DNA from: JAAYCI01 sp031548875
Lineage (GTDB): Bacteria; Bacillota; Clostridia; Oscillospirales; Ruminococcaceae
DNA length: 52,640 nucleotides
Direction: 5' to 3'
Assembly (NCBI GenBank): GCA_031548875.1
Contig: JAVBQQ010000064.1
Location: 1-52,640, forward strand
Position 1 is the stretch's first letter. Every line of letters starts with the position of its first letter. The position numbers and the translations under genes were made by a program. Shown here in pieces: positions 16,375 to 25,771 of this stretch. The notes beneath the pieces were generated by a model that ran no database searches, was not told the DNA's origin, and saw only the letters and a program-made list of their open reading frames with translations.

Positions 16375-18561
16375 CTACTGGACAGCTTTTGCGCCCTGGC
16401 CGTCCTTCGGCTTCTTCATGGTAAGCGAGATGCGCCCGCGCCCCTCGTCCACCGAAAGCACCCACACGGTGACGATATCCCCCACGGCCACCACCTCGGC
16501 GGGGTGCTTCACGAAACGGTCGGCCAGCTGGCTGACGTGTACGAGGCCGTCCTGATGCACGCCGATGTCCACGAATGCGCCAAAATCGATGACATTGCGC
16601 ACCGTGCCCGAGAGCTCCATGCCCGGTTTGATGTCCGAAAGCTCCAGGATATCGCTGCGCAAAAGCGGCGGGGGCAGTGTGTCGCGGATGTCGCGCCCCG
16701 GGCGCAGCAGCTCGTCCATGATGTCTTTGAGAGTTGGCTTGCCAATGCCCAGCTTTTGGGCCAGCGCGTCCAGCCCCATCTCCTTGGCCTTTTCGGGCAG
16801 CGTGGCGATCGCCTCGCCGCCGATGTCCGCCTTGGTGAAGCCGCACAGTTCCAACAGGCCCTCGGCGGCGGTATAGCTTTCGGGGTGCACGGCGGTGGCA
16901 TCCAGCGGGTTTTTGGCGCCCGGCAGGCGCAGGAAGCCCGCGCACTGTTCAAACGCCTTGGGTCCCAGTTTGCTCACCTTCAAAAGCTCCTTGCGGGTGG
17001 CAAAAGGGCCGTCCTTCTCGCGCTTGTCTACGATGTTTTTGGCCGTGGATGCCGTCAGGCCGGCCACCCGTTCCAAAAGCGGCGCCGACGCCGTGTTCAG
17101 CTCCACGCCCACTGTGTTCACGCAGTCCTCCACCACACCGTCCAGCTCGGCGGCCAGCCGGGCGGGAGGCATGTCGTGCTGGTACTGCCCCACGCCGATG
17201 GCCTTGGGGTCGATCTTCACAAGCTCGGCCAGCGGGTCCTGCAGCCGGCGGGCGATGGAAACCGCGCTGCGCAGGTTCACGTCGAACTGGGGGAACTCCT
17301 TCGCCGCCAGGGGCGACGCGGAATACACGCTGGCCCCCGCCTCGCTCACCACCATATACGCCACCTGCGTGCCCTGCCCGGCCAGCTCGTGCAGCAGGCC
17401 GGCGGCAAAGATCTCCGTCTCCCGCCCGGCCGTGCCGTTGCCGATGGCGATGACCTGCACACCGTGCTTTTTGATGAGCCCCTTCACCACGCGGGCGGCC
17501 TCGTCCTGCTTGCCGGCGCTCGAGGCCACCGGGTAGATGACCGTCGTGTCCAGTACGCGGCCGGTGGCGTCCACCACGGCCACTTTACAGCCCATGCGGT
17601 AGCCGGGGTCAAGGCCCATGGCCACCCGCCCGCGGATGGGCGGCTGCAACAGCAGCTGCCGCAGGTTCTGCCCAAACACATGGATGGCCCCTTCGTCCGC
17701 CTTGTCTGTGAGGGAGGCGCGCACCTCGCGCTCGAGGCTGGGGTGGATGAGCCGGGCGTAACCGTCCTGCGCAGCCTCGGCCACCTGGCGACCGGCGGGG
17801 CTGTTGTTCTTCAGCACGCTCTTCAGCAGGATGTCTGTGGCCCGCGCGGTGTCCACCGCCACCGAGACTTTCAAAAAGCCTTCCTTCTCGCCGCGGTTCA
17901 GCGCCAGCACACGGTGGCCGGCAATGCGTTTCACCGGCTCGCTGAACTCATAATAGCCGCTGTACACGCTGTCTTCGTCCTTGGCGGCGGCGCTCTCCAA
18001 CACGGCGTTGTCCATGTAGAACGCGCGCAGCCGGGCGCGTATCTTCGCATCGTCCGAAAAATCCTCCGCCAGCACGTCTCGCGCGCCGGCCAACGCCGCT
18101 TCCGCGTCAGGCACCTCTTTTTCGGCGTCCACGTACCCCTCGGCCAACACCAGCGGGTCGTCGCCGGTGTGCTGCTCTAAAAGACGCAGGGCCAGCGGCT
18201 CCAGCCCGCGCGCGCGGGCCACGCTGCCCCGCGTTTTGCGCTTGGGCTTGTACGGGCGGTAGATGTCCTCCACCTCGGCCAGTGTTGCCGCGGCCTCCAG
18301 CGCCCGGGCCAGCTCGTCGGTCATCTTGCCCTGTTCTTCTATGGACGCCGCCACCTCGCCCTTGCGCGCCACCAGGCCGCGCAGGTAGGCCAAGCGCTCG
18401 GCCAGCTGACGCAGCAGCTGGTCGTCCATCGAGCCGGTGGCCTCCTTGCGGTAGCGGGCGATGAACGGGATGGTGTTCCCCTCGTCGATGAGCGCCACCG
18501 CTGCGCCCGCGTTCGTCTCGGTGATGGAAAGCTCTTTTGCCAGCACTTTTACAAAATCCAT
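16375..18561 (-). CDS. tex: Tex family RNA-binding transcriptional accessory protein
   Basis: Tex is a cytoplasmic nucleic-acid-binding protein (relative of eukaryotic Spt6) linked to transcription and stress or toxin expression. The 728 residues show the N-terminal IPFIARYRKEATG signature, the YqgF/RNase H-like domain beginning AMGLDPGYRMGCKVAVVD, helix-hairpin-helix segments (LDGVVEDCVNTVGVELNTAS), and a C-terminal S1 domain (GMELSGTVRNVIDFGAFVDI). All expected domains are present. I prefer ATG 18561, with AAGGGGA four to five bases upstream, over GTG 18588. The region upstream holds repeat copy A. I see no operon partner. Confidence 0.95.
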   Translation of the reverse strand: MDFVKVLAKELSITETNAGAAVALIDEGNTIPFIARYRKEATGSMDDQLLRQLAERLAYLRGLVARKGEVAASIEEQGKMTDELARALEAAATLAEVEDIYRPYKPKRKTRGSVARARGLEPLALRLLEQHTGDDPLVLAEGYVDAEKEVPDAEAALAGARDVLAEDFSDDAKIRARLRAFYMDNAVLESAAAKDEDSVYSGYYEFSEPVKRIAGHRVLALNRGEKEGFLKVSVAVDTARATDILLKSVLKNNSPAGRQVAEAAQDGYARLIHPSLEREVRASLTDKADEGAIHVFGQNLRQLLLQPPIRGRVAMGLDPGYRMGCKVAVVDATGRVLDTTVIYPVASSAGKQDEAARVVKGLIKKHGVQVIAIGNGTAGRETEIFAAGLLHELAGQGTQVAYMVVSEAGASVYSASPLAAKEFPQFDVNLRSAVSIARRLQDPLAELVKIDPKAIGVGQYQHDMPPARLAAELDGVVEDCVNTVGVELNTASAPLLERVAGLTASTAKNIVDKREKDGPFATRKELLKVSKLGPKAFEQCAGFLRLPGAKNPLDATAVHPESYTAAEGLLELCGFTKADIGGEAIATLPEKAKEMGLDALAQKLGIGKPTLKDIMDELLRPGRDIRDTLPPPLLRSDILELSDIKPGMELSGTVRNVIDFGAFVDIGVHQDGLVHVSQLADRFVKHPAEVVAVGDIVTVWVLSVDEGRGRISLTMKKPKDGQGAKAVQ

Positions 18562-18636
18562 CGGTTCCCCTTGCCCCTTATTTTTCACTCTATGGTTGTT
18601 GTGGTTGCCGTCTTTTCAGGCAGTCTTATGCTTCAG

Positions 18637-18752
18637 TGCCCACTGCGAGTAGAGGGTATTCCGCAGCGATGGCTCTGTAGTTCACTAAATGTGAACTACA
18701 GGCACCAGCGGTAAGCTCCGAGCGGAGGAATGCCATCTGCTCACATTGGGCA
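18637..18752 (+). repeat. Dispersed structured repeat, copy A
   Basis: Fills almost all of the tex-yfhO intergenic space. The outer stems are TGCCCA (18637-18642)/TGGGCA (18747-18752) and a 16-bp stem with one mismatch (18647-18662 with 18727-18742). Inside is a perfect 11-bp hairpin, CTGTAGTTCAC/GTGAACTACAG (18675-18701, loop TAAAT), followed by the GC-GGTAA-GC loop and GAGCGG that are shared with copies B and C. It has no T-run and no apparent coding capacity. Confidence 0.75.
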
Positions 18753-18762
18753 TACGCTCAGG

Positions 18763-21132
18763 TCAGGTTCGTTCTTCGTCCCGCGCGTTCTTCGCCAGCA
18801 CACGTTTTCTTTGCACTAGCATGCACCCAATCAAGTACACGCACAACACCGCCATGCTGCCTATACTGACGGCCGCCCCCGCTTTGAAGCCGGGCGTCTC
18901 GTACCGGAAGACGATCTCGTTGTCCCCCGCCGGGGCATACACGGCTATCATCCCGCCCGACACCTTCAGCACCTCCGCCTCCTGCCCGTTCACGCTGGCC
19001 GAAAAGCCCTCGTCGTACGGTACCGAGAAGAAGACGAGATCATCCTCCGGCAGGTCTATGTCCACCGCAAAGCCGGACGCGTCGGCCCGCGTATCGTAAG
19101 CGGACGACGCCCGCCGGGCGCCCACATTCCCCACGTAGTCTTCGTAGGTAATGGACGCATAGCTCTCGCCCACCTCTCCCTCAAACAGGTGGCCATACTT
19201 TTGCGCCTGCTCGTCCGTCAGCCCGATGGCCCGCACCAGCATGCCCGCGCGGTCGCCCTCGTAGATGGTTGTGAGCAGGTCCATCTCGATGTACTGGTCG
19301 TAGGTGAAGCCCAGCGGCAGGAAGTTTTCGTTCTCGTACACAGCCAGCGTTCCCTGCTCTTCCAGCGGGTGCCAGCCCCGGCTGGCCACCTCGTCCGCCT
19401 CGAAACTCGCCGTATCCTCCCGCGGCATCACCGTGTATCGCACGCCCAACAGGCCGCGCAGGGGGTAGATGTCCGTCTCCGGCTTGCTGGACACGTCCCG
19501 CTTCACCCCCACCATGGGGTAGAACTCCATGATAGACGGCGTGACCACAGAGTTGAACGTCTGCAGGCAGCTCTCGTCCATCCACAGGCCCACGTTGTCG
19601 TGCATCTTGTATGCGTCGATGCGGTAGAACCCCTCGCCGGGCAGTTCCAGCCTCGCCGCCGTGTCATACTGCTGGGCCTTGTAGTCGGCGTCGTTGTCCC
19701 ACTGGGGGAACTTGCCCAGCGAGATGTGGATGACCGAGTAAAACACCGAAAAGCCCATCACGGCCCCCAGCAGCACGGCCGCAAACTTTGCTTTGTGCCG
19801 ATAGTTTTTCACAATCAGATAGAAAACCAGCACGGCGAAAAGCGCCGTCAAGAAGGTGAGCCAGAACTTGGCCGGATCCTGCGCAAGGCCGATGCTCCAC
19901 ACGCCGTCCTCGTCCCTTTTAGGCAGGATACCGAAGATGACGTACACGCAGGTAACGGCCAGCGCGAACCGCGCGCCGAACGCGAGGTCGATATCCGCGT
20001 CTTCCAGGCTGCGCAGCGTGGCAAACGCCGCGATGAGCAGCGGCATGTAGTACCAGCGGGCGTAGTAGCTGGAGTTGAACGCGTAGAACGCGGAGTTCAG
20101 GATGGGCACCAGCGCCATCACAAGGCTGACTGACAGCAGCATCTTGGTGGCGTTCCATCTCCGGCTCTTGAAGTAGGCCGCCACCCCCGCCACCGACACG
20201 ATGGGCAGGAAGGCGCTCATGCTCGTCCATTTGATGGCGCCCTCGGTAAAGATGTTGGGCAGGTAGGGCGGGTCGGGCGGTAGGAACAGGGACGACAGGA
20301 TGGCAAAATACTGCTGCACGTTGCCGTACATGATCAGCCCAAACCCGCTGGCAAAATTGTCCGTGCGCGGGTTTTGTATCACGTTCAAGAGCGAGGGCAG
20401 CGCCAGCGCCATGCCTAAGCCCACGCCCAGGCACGCCTCAAATACCAGCAACCCGAACCGCTTGAGGCTCAGCTCATACTCCCCAAAGGCAACCTTCACG
20501 CCCAGGTAGATGAGCAGGAACACCACGTTGCCGATGAAGAAGAAATAGTTGTCCAGCAGCGCTAGGCCCATCAGTACGGCGAACATGCCGCGCTGGCCGT
20601 CGTACACGAAGGCGTCCATCGCCCACAGCATCAGCGGGAAGAGGATGACCGGCTCCAGCATGTGGTTGAAAAAGATATTGTACACGTTAAAGCCGCAGAA
20701 GGCGTACACCAGGCTGATGACGACCGCCATGTTGCGGGTCTTTGCATAGCGCGAGAGGTAGAGGTTCGCCGCGGCGGCGATGCATCCGAACTTGAGGATC
20801 AAAAGTGGCACCATCATGTAGGGCAGCCAGCTTTGGGGGAAGGGCAGCGTCAGCCAGAAAAAGGGCGAACCCAGGTTGTAGAACGAGTAGGAATTGATGG
20901 CCGAGGTGCCCAGGTCCGTCGCCCAGCTCCAGGTGCCGCCGCCCTCGCGGACGAAGTCGTGCAGGTAGTAGTAGAAGGGGATCTGCTGGGAGTTAAAGTC
21001 CCCACAGTAGAGGAAAAAGCCCTTGTCCACCACCAAAAAGGGCAGAAACAGGGCACACGCCACCAACATGCCCAGCAGGAAGCTCAGCAGGGTGCCGTTC
21101 ATCTGTTTTGTTTTTTGCAGGCTATGGTGCAT
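18763..21132 (-). CDS. yfhO: YfhO family polytopic membrane protein
   Basis: A large integral membrane protein of 789 residues, with a dozen or so helices spread over the first 500 residues, an extracytoplasmic domain of about 270 residues, and a last helix before a basic tail (VQRKRVLAKN). It matches the YfhO family, relatives of GT-C glycosyltransferases; Bacillus members are implicated in glycosylating lipoteichoic or wall polymers. The DFNSQQIPFYYY segment after the first helix is the expected place for the acidic GT-C catalytic motif. I chose ATG 21132, preceded by GGAGG at 5 bases, rather than 21177. The gene stands alone and is divergent from yfbR. Confidence 0.88.
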   Translation of the reverse strand: MHHSLQKTKQMNGTLLSFLLGMLVACALFLPFLVVDKGFFLYCGDFNSQQIPFYYYLHDFVREGGGTWSWATDLGTSAINSYSFYNLGSPFFWLTLPFPQSWLPYMMVPLLILKFGCIAAAANLYLSRYAKTRNMAVVISLVYAFCGFNVYNIFFNHMLEPVILFPLMLWAMDAFVYDGQRGMFAVLMGLALLDNYFFFIGNVVFLLIYLGVKVAFGEYELSLKRFGLLVFEACLGVGLGMALALPSLLNVIQNPRTDNFASGFGLIMYGNVQQYFAILSSLFLPPDPPYLPNIFTEGAIKWTSMSAFLPIVSVAGVAAYFKSRRWNATKMLLSVSLVMALVPILNSAFYAFNSSYYARWYYMPLLIAAFATLRSLEDADIDLAFGARFALAVTCVYVIFGILPKRDEDGVWSIGLAQDPAKFWLTFLTALFAVLVFYLIVKNYRHKAKFAAVLLGAVMGFSVFYSVIHISLGKFPQWDNDADYKAQQYDTAARLELPGEGFYRIDAYKMHDNVGLWMDESCLQTFNSVVTPSIMEFYPMVGVKRDVSSKPETDIYPLRGLLGVRYTVMPREDTASFEADEVASRGWHPLEEQGTLAVYENENFLPLGFTYDQYIEMDLLTTIYEGDRAGMLVRAIGLTDEQAQKYGHLFEGEVGESYASITYEDYVGNVGARRASSAYDTRADASGFAVDIDLPEDDLVFFSVPYDEGFSASVNGQEAEVLKVSGGMIAVYAPAGDNEIVFRYETPGFKAGAAVSIGSMAVLCVYLIGCMLVQRKRVLAKNARDEERT

Positions 21133-21162
21133 GGGCCCTCCGGGAACAGAGTTATATATTTT

Positions 21163-21190
21163 TTGCATCCTTCTCATGGTATGCTATAGT
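21163..21190 (+). promoter_or_regulatory. yfbR: Promoter of yfbR
   Basis: TTGCAT (21163-21168), 16-base spacer, TATAGT (21185-21190) preceded by TGC. The start codon of yfbR is about 60 bases downstream. It overlaps the oppositely directed yfhO promoter. Confidence 0.6.
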
Positions 21191-21193
21191 ATA
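21188..21193 (-). promoter_or_regulatory. -10 box of divergent yfhO promoter
   Basis: TATACT on the minus strand, about 55 bases upstream of the yfhO start and overlapping the -10 of yfbR on the other strand. The two promoters probably interfere with each other. Confidence 0.45.
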
Positions 21194-21251
21194 AGACAGA
21201 TTTTAATGGTCCTTCATCTTCCACCCCAATACAGTAACGAGGTAACACACC

Positions 21252-21857
21252 ATGAAAGCTCCAGAAACGTACGCATTCAGCGCGCTGCTCTCGCGCATGA
21301 AATACATCTCCCGCTGGGGGCTTATGCGCTCTGGCCGACCGGAGAACGTGAGCGAACACACGGCCGAAACGGCCCACCTGGCCCATCTGCTGGCGCTCAT
21401 CGCCAAGGTGCAGCTGGGCGACGATACCATAACCCCCGAACGGGTGGCAGTCACCGCGCTGTACCACGACGCCAGCGAGATTCTCACCGGCGACATGCCC
21501 ACCCCGGTGAAGTACAAGAGCGAGGAGCTGCGCAGCGCCTACAAAGCCGTGGAGCGGGAGAGCGCGGCCGAGCTTGCCCACCTGCTGCCGCCGGACCTGG
21601 AAGACATCCTGACGCCCTACCTGACGGGCGAGGTGCTGAATGATGCCGAGCGCACGCTGCTGAAAGCGGCCGACCGTCTCTGCGCGCTTGTCAAATGCAT
21701 CGAGGAGGAGGCCGCCGGCAACCGGGAGTTCGCTTCGGCCAAGCGGCAGCAGATGCACCTGTTGCGCCAGATGGACTGCGCCGCGGCAAACATCTTCCTC
21801 GAACACTACCTGCCCTGTTACGAGAAAAACCTGGACGAGCTGATCGGACGGGAATAA
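21252..21857 (+). CDS. yfbR: YfbR-like 5'-deoxynucleotidase (HD domain)
   Basis: An HD-domain phosphohydrolase of 201 residues. YfbR of E. coli removes phosphate from deoxynucleoside 5'-monophosphates in nucleotide salvage. The family signature is clear: SRMKYISRWGLMRSGRPENV, EHTAETAHLAH (metal His), LYHDASEILTGDMPTPVKY (the HD dyad, His72-Asp73) and KAADRLCALVKC (last metal Asp). Length and motif order match the family. The gene is alone on its strand and convergent with dusB; repeat copy B lies between the two 3' ends. Confidence 0.93.
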   Translation: MKAPETYAFSALLSRMKYISRWGLMRSGRPENVSEHTAETAHLAHLLALIAKVQLGDDTITPERVAVTALYHDASEILTGDMPTPVKYKSEELRSAYKAVERESAAELAHLLPPDLEDILTPYLTGEVLNDAERTLLKAADRLCALVKCIEEEAAGNREFASAKRQQMHLLRQMDCAAANIFLEHYLPCYEKNLDELIGRE

Positions 21858-21867
21858 CCTGGCCATT

Positions 21868-21953
21868 CTGCGCGTGCGGACGGTGCTTCAAAGCGGACAT
21901 CGTCCCGGCGCGGCGGTAAGCCGTGAGCGGCGGAACGCCGACCGTGCGCGCAG
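21868..21953 (+). repeat. Dispersed structured repeat, copy B
   Basis: Lies between the convergent yfbR and dusB genes. The outer stem is CTGCGCG (21868-21874)/CGCGCAG (21947-21953), with a CGGT/ACCG extension. The inner hairpin is CGCGGC-GGTAA-GCCGTG followed by GAGCGG. The core ACATCGTCCCGGC through GAGCGG is nearly identical to copy C and shares GGTAAGC-n3-GAGCGG with copy A. Confidence 0.75.
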
Positions 21954-21977
21954 GGCAGTCTGTTCCGCTTGCCAAGC

Positions 21978-22976
21978 TCACATCTTTTCATTGTCCCGCC
22001 TCTGCATCTCATACGCCTGGCCAATCAGTTCGGCAAGGTCGGTGTAATAGGTGAGTGCGTGGGCCGTGCGGCGCAGGGCGGCCGCGCCTTGCAGGCCGCG
22101 CATGTAGGCCCCGGCCACGCCGCGCGCCTGGCGCATGGCCACCGCTTCGCCCTTCTCTTCGCACATGCCCCGCACCTGCTCGTCCAGCACGGCCAGCCGT
22201 TCGCGCAGGGTGGGCGGCGGGGGCGGCGCCTCGCCCCGCAGGGCGGCCGCCACCTCGCGAAACACGAAGGGATTCCCCTCCGCCCCCCGGCCGATCGCCA
22301 CCCCGTCACAGTCGGTACGTTGCAGGGCCGCAAGCGCACTCTCCGCGCCGTCCACGTCCCCGTTGAACAACACCGGGATGCGGACGGCCTCTTTGATGCG
22401 CCGGGCGGTCTCGAAATCCACACCGGGGGTGTACATCTGACGTCGGGTGCGGCCGTGCACGGTCAACAGCGCGGCGCCGGCGTCCTCGCACCGCTTTGCC
22501 ACCTCCAGGCCGGTCATCGTGCGGGCGTCCCGCTCGTCCCAGCCAATGCGCATCTTCACACTCACCGGCCGGCCGCTTGCCTGCACGGCCGCACGCACGA
22601 ACGCCCCAGCGCGCGCGGGCTCCCGCAAAAGGCCGCTGCCCGCCCCGTGCCCCACGATCTTGGGTGCCGGGCAGCCCAGGTTCAGGTCCAAAAAATCAAA
22701 CGTTTCACCCGCCAACCGCCGCACGGCTTCGGCCAGCACGTCCGGCTCATGGCCAAACAACTGCACGCCGTAGGGCGTGTCCGCACCGCTCCGCCCGCCG
22801 CGCAGCAGGGCCAGGCTTTTTCTGTCGCCCATGGTGACGGCCTTGGCACTCACCATCTCGCTCACCGTGAACACCGCGCCATACCGCGCGCAGATGCGCC
22901 GCATGGTGGCGTCGGTAACGCCCGCCATGGGTGCCAGCGCCGCCCCGGGCGCTATATTGATTTGACCGATCTGCAA
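21978..22976 (-). CDS. dusB: tRNA-dihydrouridine synthase (DusB type)
   Basis: An FMN enzyme that reduces specific uridines in tRNA to dihydrouridine using NADPH. The 332-residue sequence has the N-terminal APMAGVTD, the catalytic cysteine in NLGCPAPK (Cys102), VKMRIGW, and the FMN phosphate site FNGDV followed by GVAIGRGAEGNP. The start is TTG at 22976, with GGGAGG 9 bases upstream; the next ATG falls inside the conserved APMAGV. In many Firmicutes dusB sits near other translation genes; here it faces polA across a shared promoter region and is convergent with yfbR. Confidence 0.93.
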   Translation of the reverse strand: MQIGQINIAPGAALAPMAGVTDATMRRICARYGAVFTVSEMVSAKAVTMGDRKSLALLRGGRSGADTPYGVQLFGHEPDVLAEAVRRLAGETFDFLDLNLGCPAPKIVGHGAGSGLLREPARAGAFVRAAVQASGRPVSVKMRIGWDERDARTMTGLEVAKRCEDAGAALLTVHGRTRRQMYTPGVDFETARRIKEAVRIPVLFNGDVDGAESALAALQRTDCDGVAIGRGAEGNPFVFREVAAALRGEAPPPPPTLRERLAVLDEQVRGMCEEKGEAVAMRQARGVAGAYMRGLQGAAALRRTAHALTYYTDLAELIGQAYEMQRRDNEKM

Positions 22977-23055
22977 GCGCGGGAGCCTCCCTCAGGGTTG
23001 TACTGGTATGTATGGCGCGAAAGCGTCAATTCGCCGCATACCATGCCAATTGTAT

Positions 23056-23083
23056 AGTATACCACAAAACACCCCCGTCACAA
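23056..23083 (-). promoter_or_regulatory. dusB: Promoter of dusB
   Basis: Minus strand: TTGTGA (23078-23083), 16-base spacer, TATACT (23056-23061) with a TGG extension. The leader is about 75 bases. Confidence 0.65.
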
Positions 23084-23105
23084 AGAAAATTCCGCCGCGC
23101 GGCAA

Positions 23106-23135
23106 TTGTCGCAGGGCGGCCAAATGTGCTATAGT
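23106..23135 (+). promoter_or_regulatory. polA: Promoter of polA cluster
   Basis: TTGTCG (23106-23111), 18-base spacer, TATAGT (23130-23135) with a TGC extension, about 65 bases before the polA start. It also serves the downstream cupin, rimI and tsaD genes if the cluster is one operon. Confidence 0.6.
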
Positions 23136-23201
23136 GTTCTCAGGCATCTGCGCGCCGCTTTTTGCCCGCTCCTGCCATCACACCCCACCTGGAGGCCCGC
23201 T

Positions 23202-25751
23202 TTGAAACTTCTGGTACTCGACGGCAACAGCATTGCCAACCGCGCCTTTTACGGCATCAAACTGCTCACCACCAAGGACGGCCGCTACACCAACGCCATC
23301 TATGGTTTTCTCAATATCCTGTTAAAGCTCGAGGACAGCGAAAAGCCGGACGAGATCGCCATTGCGTTCGACCTTGCGGCCCCCACCTTCCGCCATGAGA
23401 TGTACGACGGCTACAAAGCCCAGCGCAAGGGCATGCCGGACGAACTGGCCGCCCAGATGCCGGTGCTGAAGGAACTGCTGGCCCTGCTGGGCTACAAAGA
23501 GGTGGCCAAAGAGGGCTACGAAGCCGATGATATCTTGGGCACACTGGCCCGCGCAGCCGCCGCCCGGGGCGACGAAATACTGCTCGCCACCGGCGACCGG
23601 GACAGCCTGCAACTGGTGGGGCCGGGCGTCACTGTGCTGCTTACCACCACAAAATTTGGCAAAGGCGAGACGAACGCGCTGGACGAGGCCGCCGTTCAGG
23701 CGCAGTATGGCGTCTCCCCCACCCAGCTCATCGACGTGAAGGCGCTGATGGGCGACGCGTCGGACAACATCCCCGGCGTGCCCGGCGTGGGCGAGAAGAC
23801 CGCCCTCGCGCTCATCTCCCAGTTTGGCAGCCTGGACGGCGTGTACGAGCACATCGACGATGCGGCCATAAAGCCCGGCGTGCGGCAGAAGCTGCTGGAC
23901 AACCGCGACAAGGCGGACCTCAGCCGCAAGCTGGCCGTCATCGACTGCGACGCCCCGGTGGACACCGCCACCGGCAGCTATCAAAAGACCGCGCCGGACG
24001 CCCCGGCCGCGGCTCGGCTGCTTGCCGAGCTGGAGATGTCCACCCTGCTGGACCGGCTGGGCCTGGATGCAGCACCTCCACTCTCAACCGCACAGCACCC
24101 TGGGCACACCCTGGACGAACACGCTGCCGAAGAGCTGCCCGCCGGGCTTTCGGGCGTCGTGTACCTGACGACCCACGGCGAGGAGATGCTTGTGGTGCCC
24201 AACGGCGGCGGCGTGTATTGCGCCGCCCTGGACGACCCTACCCTGCTGGCCCTGCTGCGGGACGAAACGGCCGAAAAATGGGCGTTCGATTCAAAGCTCC
24301 TGCATAAATTGTGCTTGTCCGAGCGGAACGGCGGCGCTCCGGCGGCGAACATCCGCTTCGACGCGAAACTCGCCGCCTACCTGCTCAACCCCGCCGCATC
24401 GGCGTACGAGGTAGAGCGCCTGGCCGCCGAATACGGCGCAGGGCCAGCCTTTAGCTGCCCCGCCCACCCCGACGCGCCGCTGTTGCAACCACTGTTCACC
24501 AAACTGCACGCGGAGTGCGAAGCCGTCGGCATGGCAAAACTGCTTGGCGAGATCGAGCAGCCGCTAGCCGAAGTGCTGGCCTCGATGGAGCTGGCCGGTT
24601 TCGAGTTGGACGCAGAGGGCGTGCGCACCTTCGGCGAGGAGCTGTCCGCCGAGATGGGGACGCAGCTGCGTGCCGTGTTCGACGAAGTGGGATACGAATT
24701 CAACCTGAACAGCCCCAAACAGCTGGGTGAGGCATTGTTCATCAAGATGGGCCTGCCCGTGCGCAAGAAGACCAAGAGCGGCCCCTCCACCGACGCCGAG
24801 ACGCTCGAATCGCTGCGCAAGTACAGCCCGGTCATCGACCACATCCTGCTCTACCGCACCTATGCGAAGCTTTACTCCACCTATGTGGAGGGCCTGTTGC
24901 GCGAGGTGGGCCCCGACGGGCGCATCCACTCCACCTTCAACCAGACCGAGGCCCGCACCGGCCGGCTTTCCTCCAACGAGCCCAACCTGCAGAACATCCC
25001 CGTGCGCACCGAGCTTGGCAGCCGCCTGCGCCGCTACTTTGTGGCCCCAGCGGGCACCCTTCTGGCCGACGCCGACTACAGCCAGATCGAGCTGCGCATC
25101 CTGGCCTCCGTCTCGGGCGACGAAGCCATGCAACAGGCTTTCCGCGACGGTGAGGACATCCACCGCGCCACCGCCGCGCGGGTGCACGGCCTGCCGCCCG
25201 GCATGGTCACCCCCCAGTTGCGCAGCGAGGCCAAGGCCGTCAACTTCGGCATCGTATACGGCATCGGCGCGTTCAGCCTGTCCAAAGACACGGGCATGAG
25301 TGTAAAAGACGCCGAAGCCTTCATCCAGACCTACCTGGACAAGTTCCCCGGCGTACGGAGCTATATGGAAAGCACCATCGAATTTGGGAAACAGCACGGA
25401 TACGTGCAAACGCTGTACGGCCGGCGCCGCCCCCTGCCCGAGATCTCCAGCTCCAACCGCAACATCCAGGCCCTTGGGCAGCGCATCGCCCTCAACACGC
25501 CCATCCAGGGCACCGCCGCCGATATCATCAAGATCGCCATGATCCGCGTGTGGCGGCGGCTGAGGGACGAAGGGCTGCAAAGCAAGCTCATCCTGCAGGT
25601 GCATGATGAACTCATCGTGGAGGCTGTGCAGGGCGAGAGCGAGCAGGTGCAACGCATCCTGCGCGAGGAGATGGAGGGTGCGGCCGCGCTCGCCGTGCCG
25701 CTGGAGGCGGACGTGCACACAGGCGAAAACTGGCTGGCAGCGAAGGGCTGA
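23202..25751 (+). CDS. polA: DNA polymerase I
   Basis: Repair and Okazaki-fragment polymerase of 849 residues. The N-terminal 5'-3' exonuclease starts LKLLVLDGNSIANRAFYG and contains YEADDILGTLA and VKALMGDASDNIPGVPG. The polymerase has motif A (DADYSQIELR, about 625), motif B (RSEAKAVNFGIVYG, about 675) and motif C (LQVHDELIVEA, about 800). The middle 3'-5' exonuclease domain keeps the fold, but the DxE, NxxxD and YxxxD residues are not recognisable, so proofreading is probably absent, as in Bacillus and Thermus Pol I. The start is TTG 23202 behind GGAGG (6 bases); sequence upstream of it in frame is unlike PolA and overlaps the promoter. Confidence 0.96.
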   Translation: MKLLVLDGNSIANRAFYGIKLLTTKDGRYTNAIYGFLNILLKLEDSEKPDEIAIAFDLAAPTFRHEMYDGYKAQRKGMPDELAAQMPVLKELLALLGYKEVAKEGYEADDILGTLARAAAARGDEILLATGDRDSLQLVGPGVTVLLTTTKFGKGETNALDEAAVQAQYGVSPTQLIDVKALMGDASDNIPGVPGVGEKTALALISQFGSLDGVYEHIDDAAIKPGVRQKLLDNRDKADLSRKLAVIDCDAPVDTATGSYQKTAPDAPAAARLLAELEMSTLLDRLGLDAAPPLSTAQHPGHTLDEHAAEELPAGLSGVVYLTTHGEEMLVVPNGGGVYCAALDDPTLLALLRDETAEKWAFDSKLLHKLCLSERNGGAPAANIRFDAKLAAYLLNPAASAYEVERLAAEYGAGPAFSCPAHPDAPLLQPLFTKLHAECEAVGMAKLLGEIEQPLAEVLASMELAGFELDAEGVRTFGEELSAEMGTQLRAVFDEVGYEFNLNSPKQLGEALFIKMGLPVRKKTKSGPSTDAETLESLRKYSPVIDHILLYRTYAKLYSTYVEGLLREVGPDGRIHSTFNQTEARTGRLSSNEPNLQNIPVRTELGSRLRRYFVAPAGTLLADADYSQIELRILASVSGDEAMQQAFRDGEDIHRATAARVHGLPPGMVTPQLRSEAKAVNFGIVYGIGAFSLSKDTGMSVKDAEAFIQTYLDKFPGVRSYMESTIEFGKQHGYVQTLYGRRRPLPEISSSNRNIQALGQRIALNTPIQGTAADIIKIAMIRVWRRLRDEGLQSKLILQVHDELIVEAVQGESEQVQRILREEMEGAAALAVPLEADVHTGENWLAAKG

Positions 25752-25771
25752 AGCATGGAAAGGACGGATCC

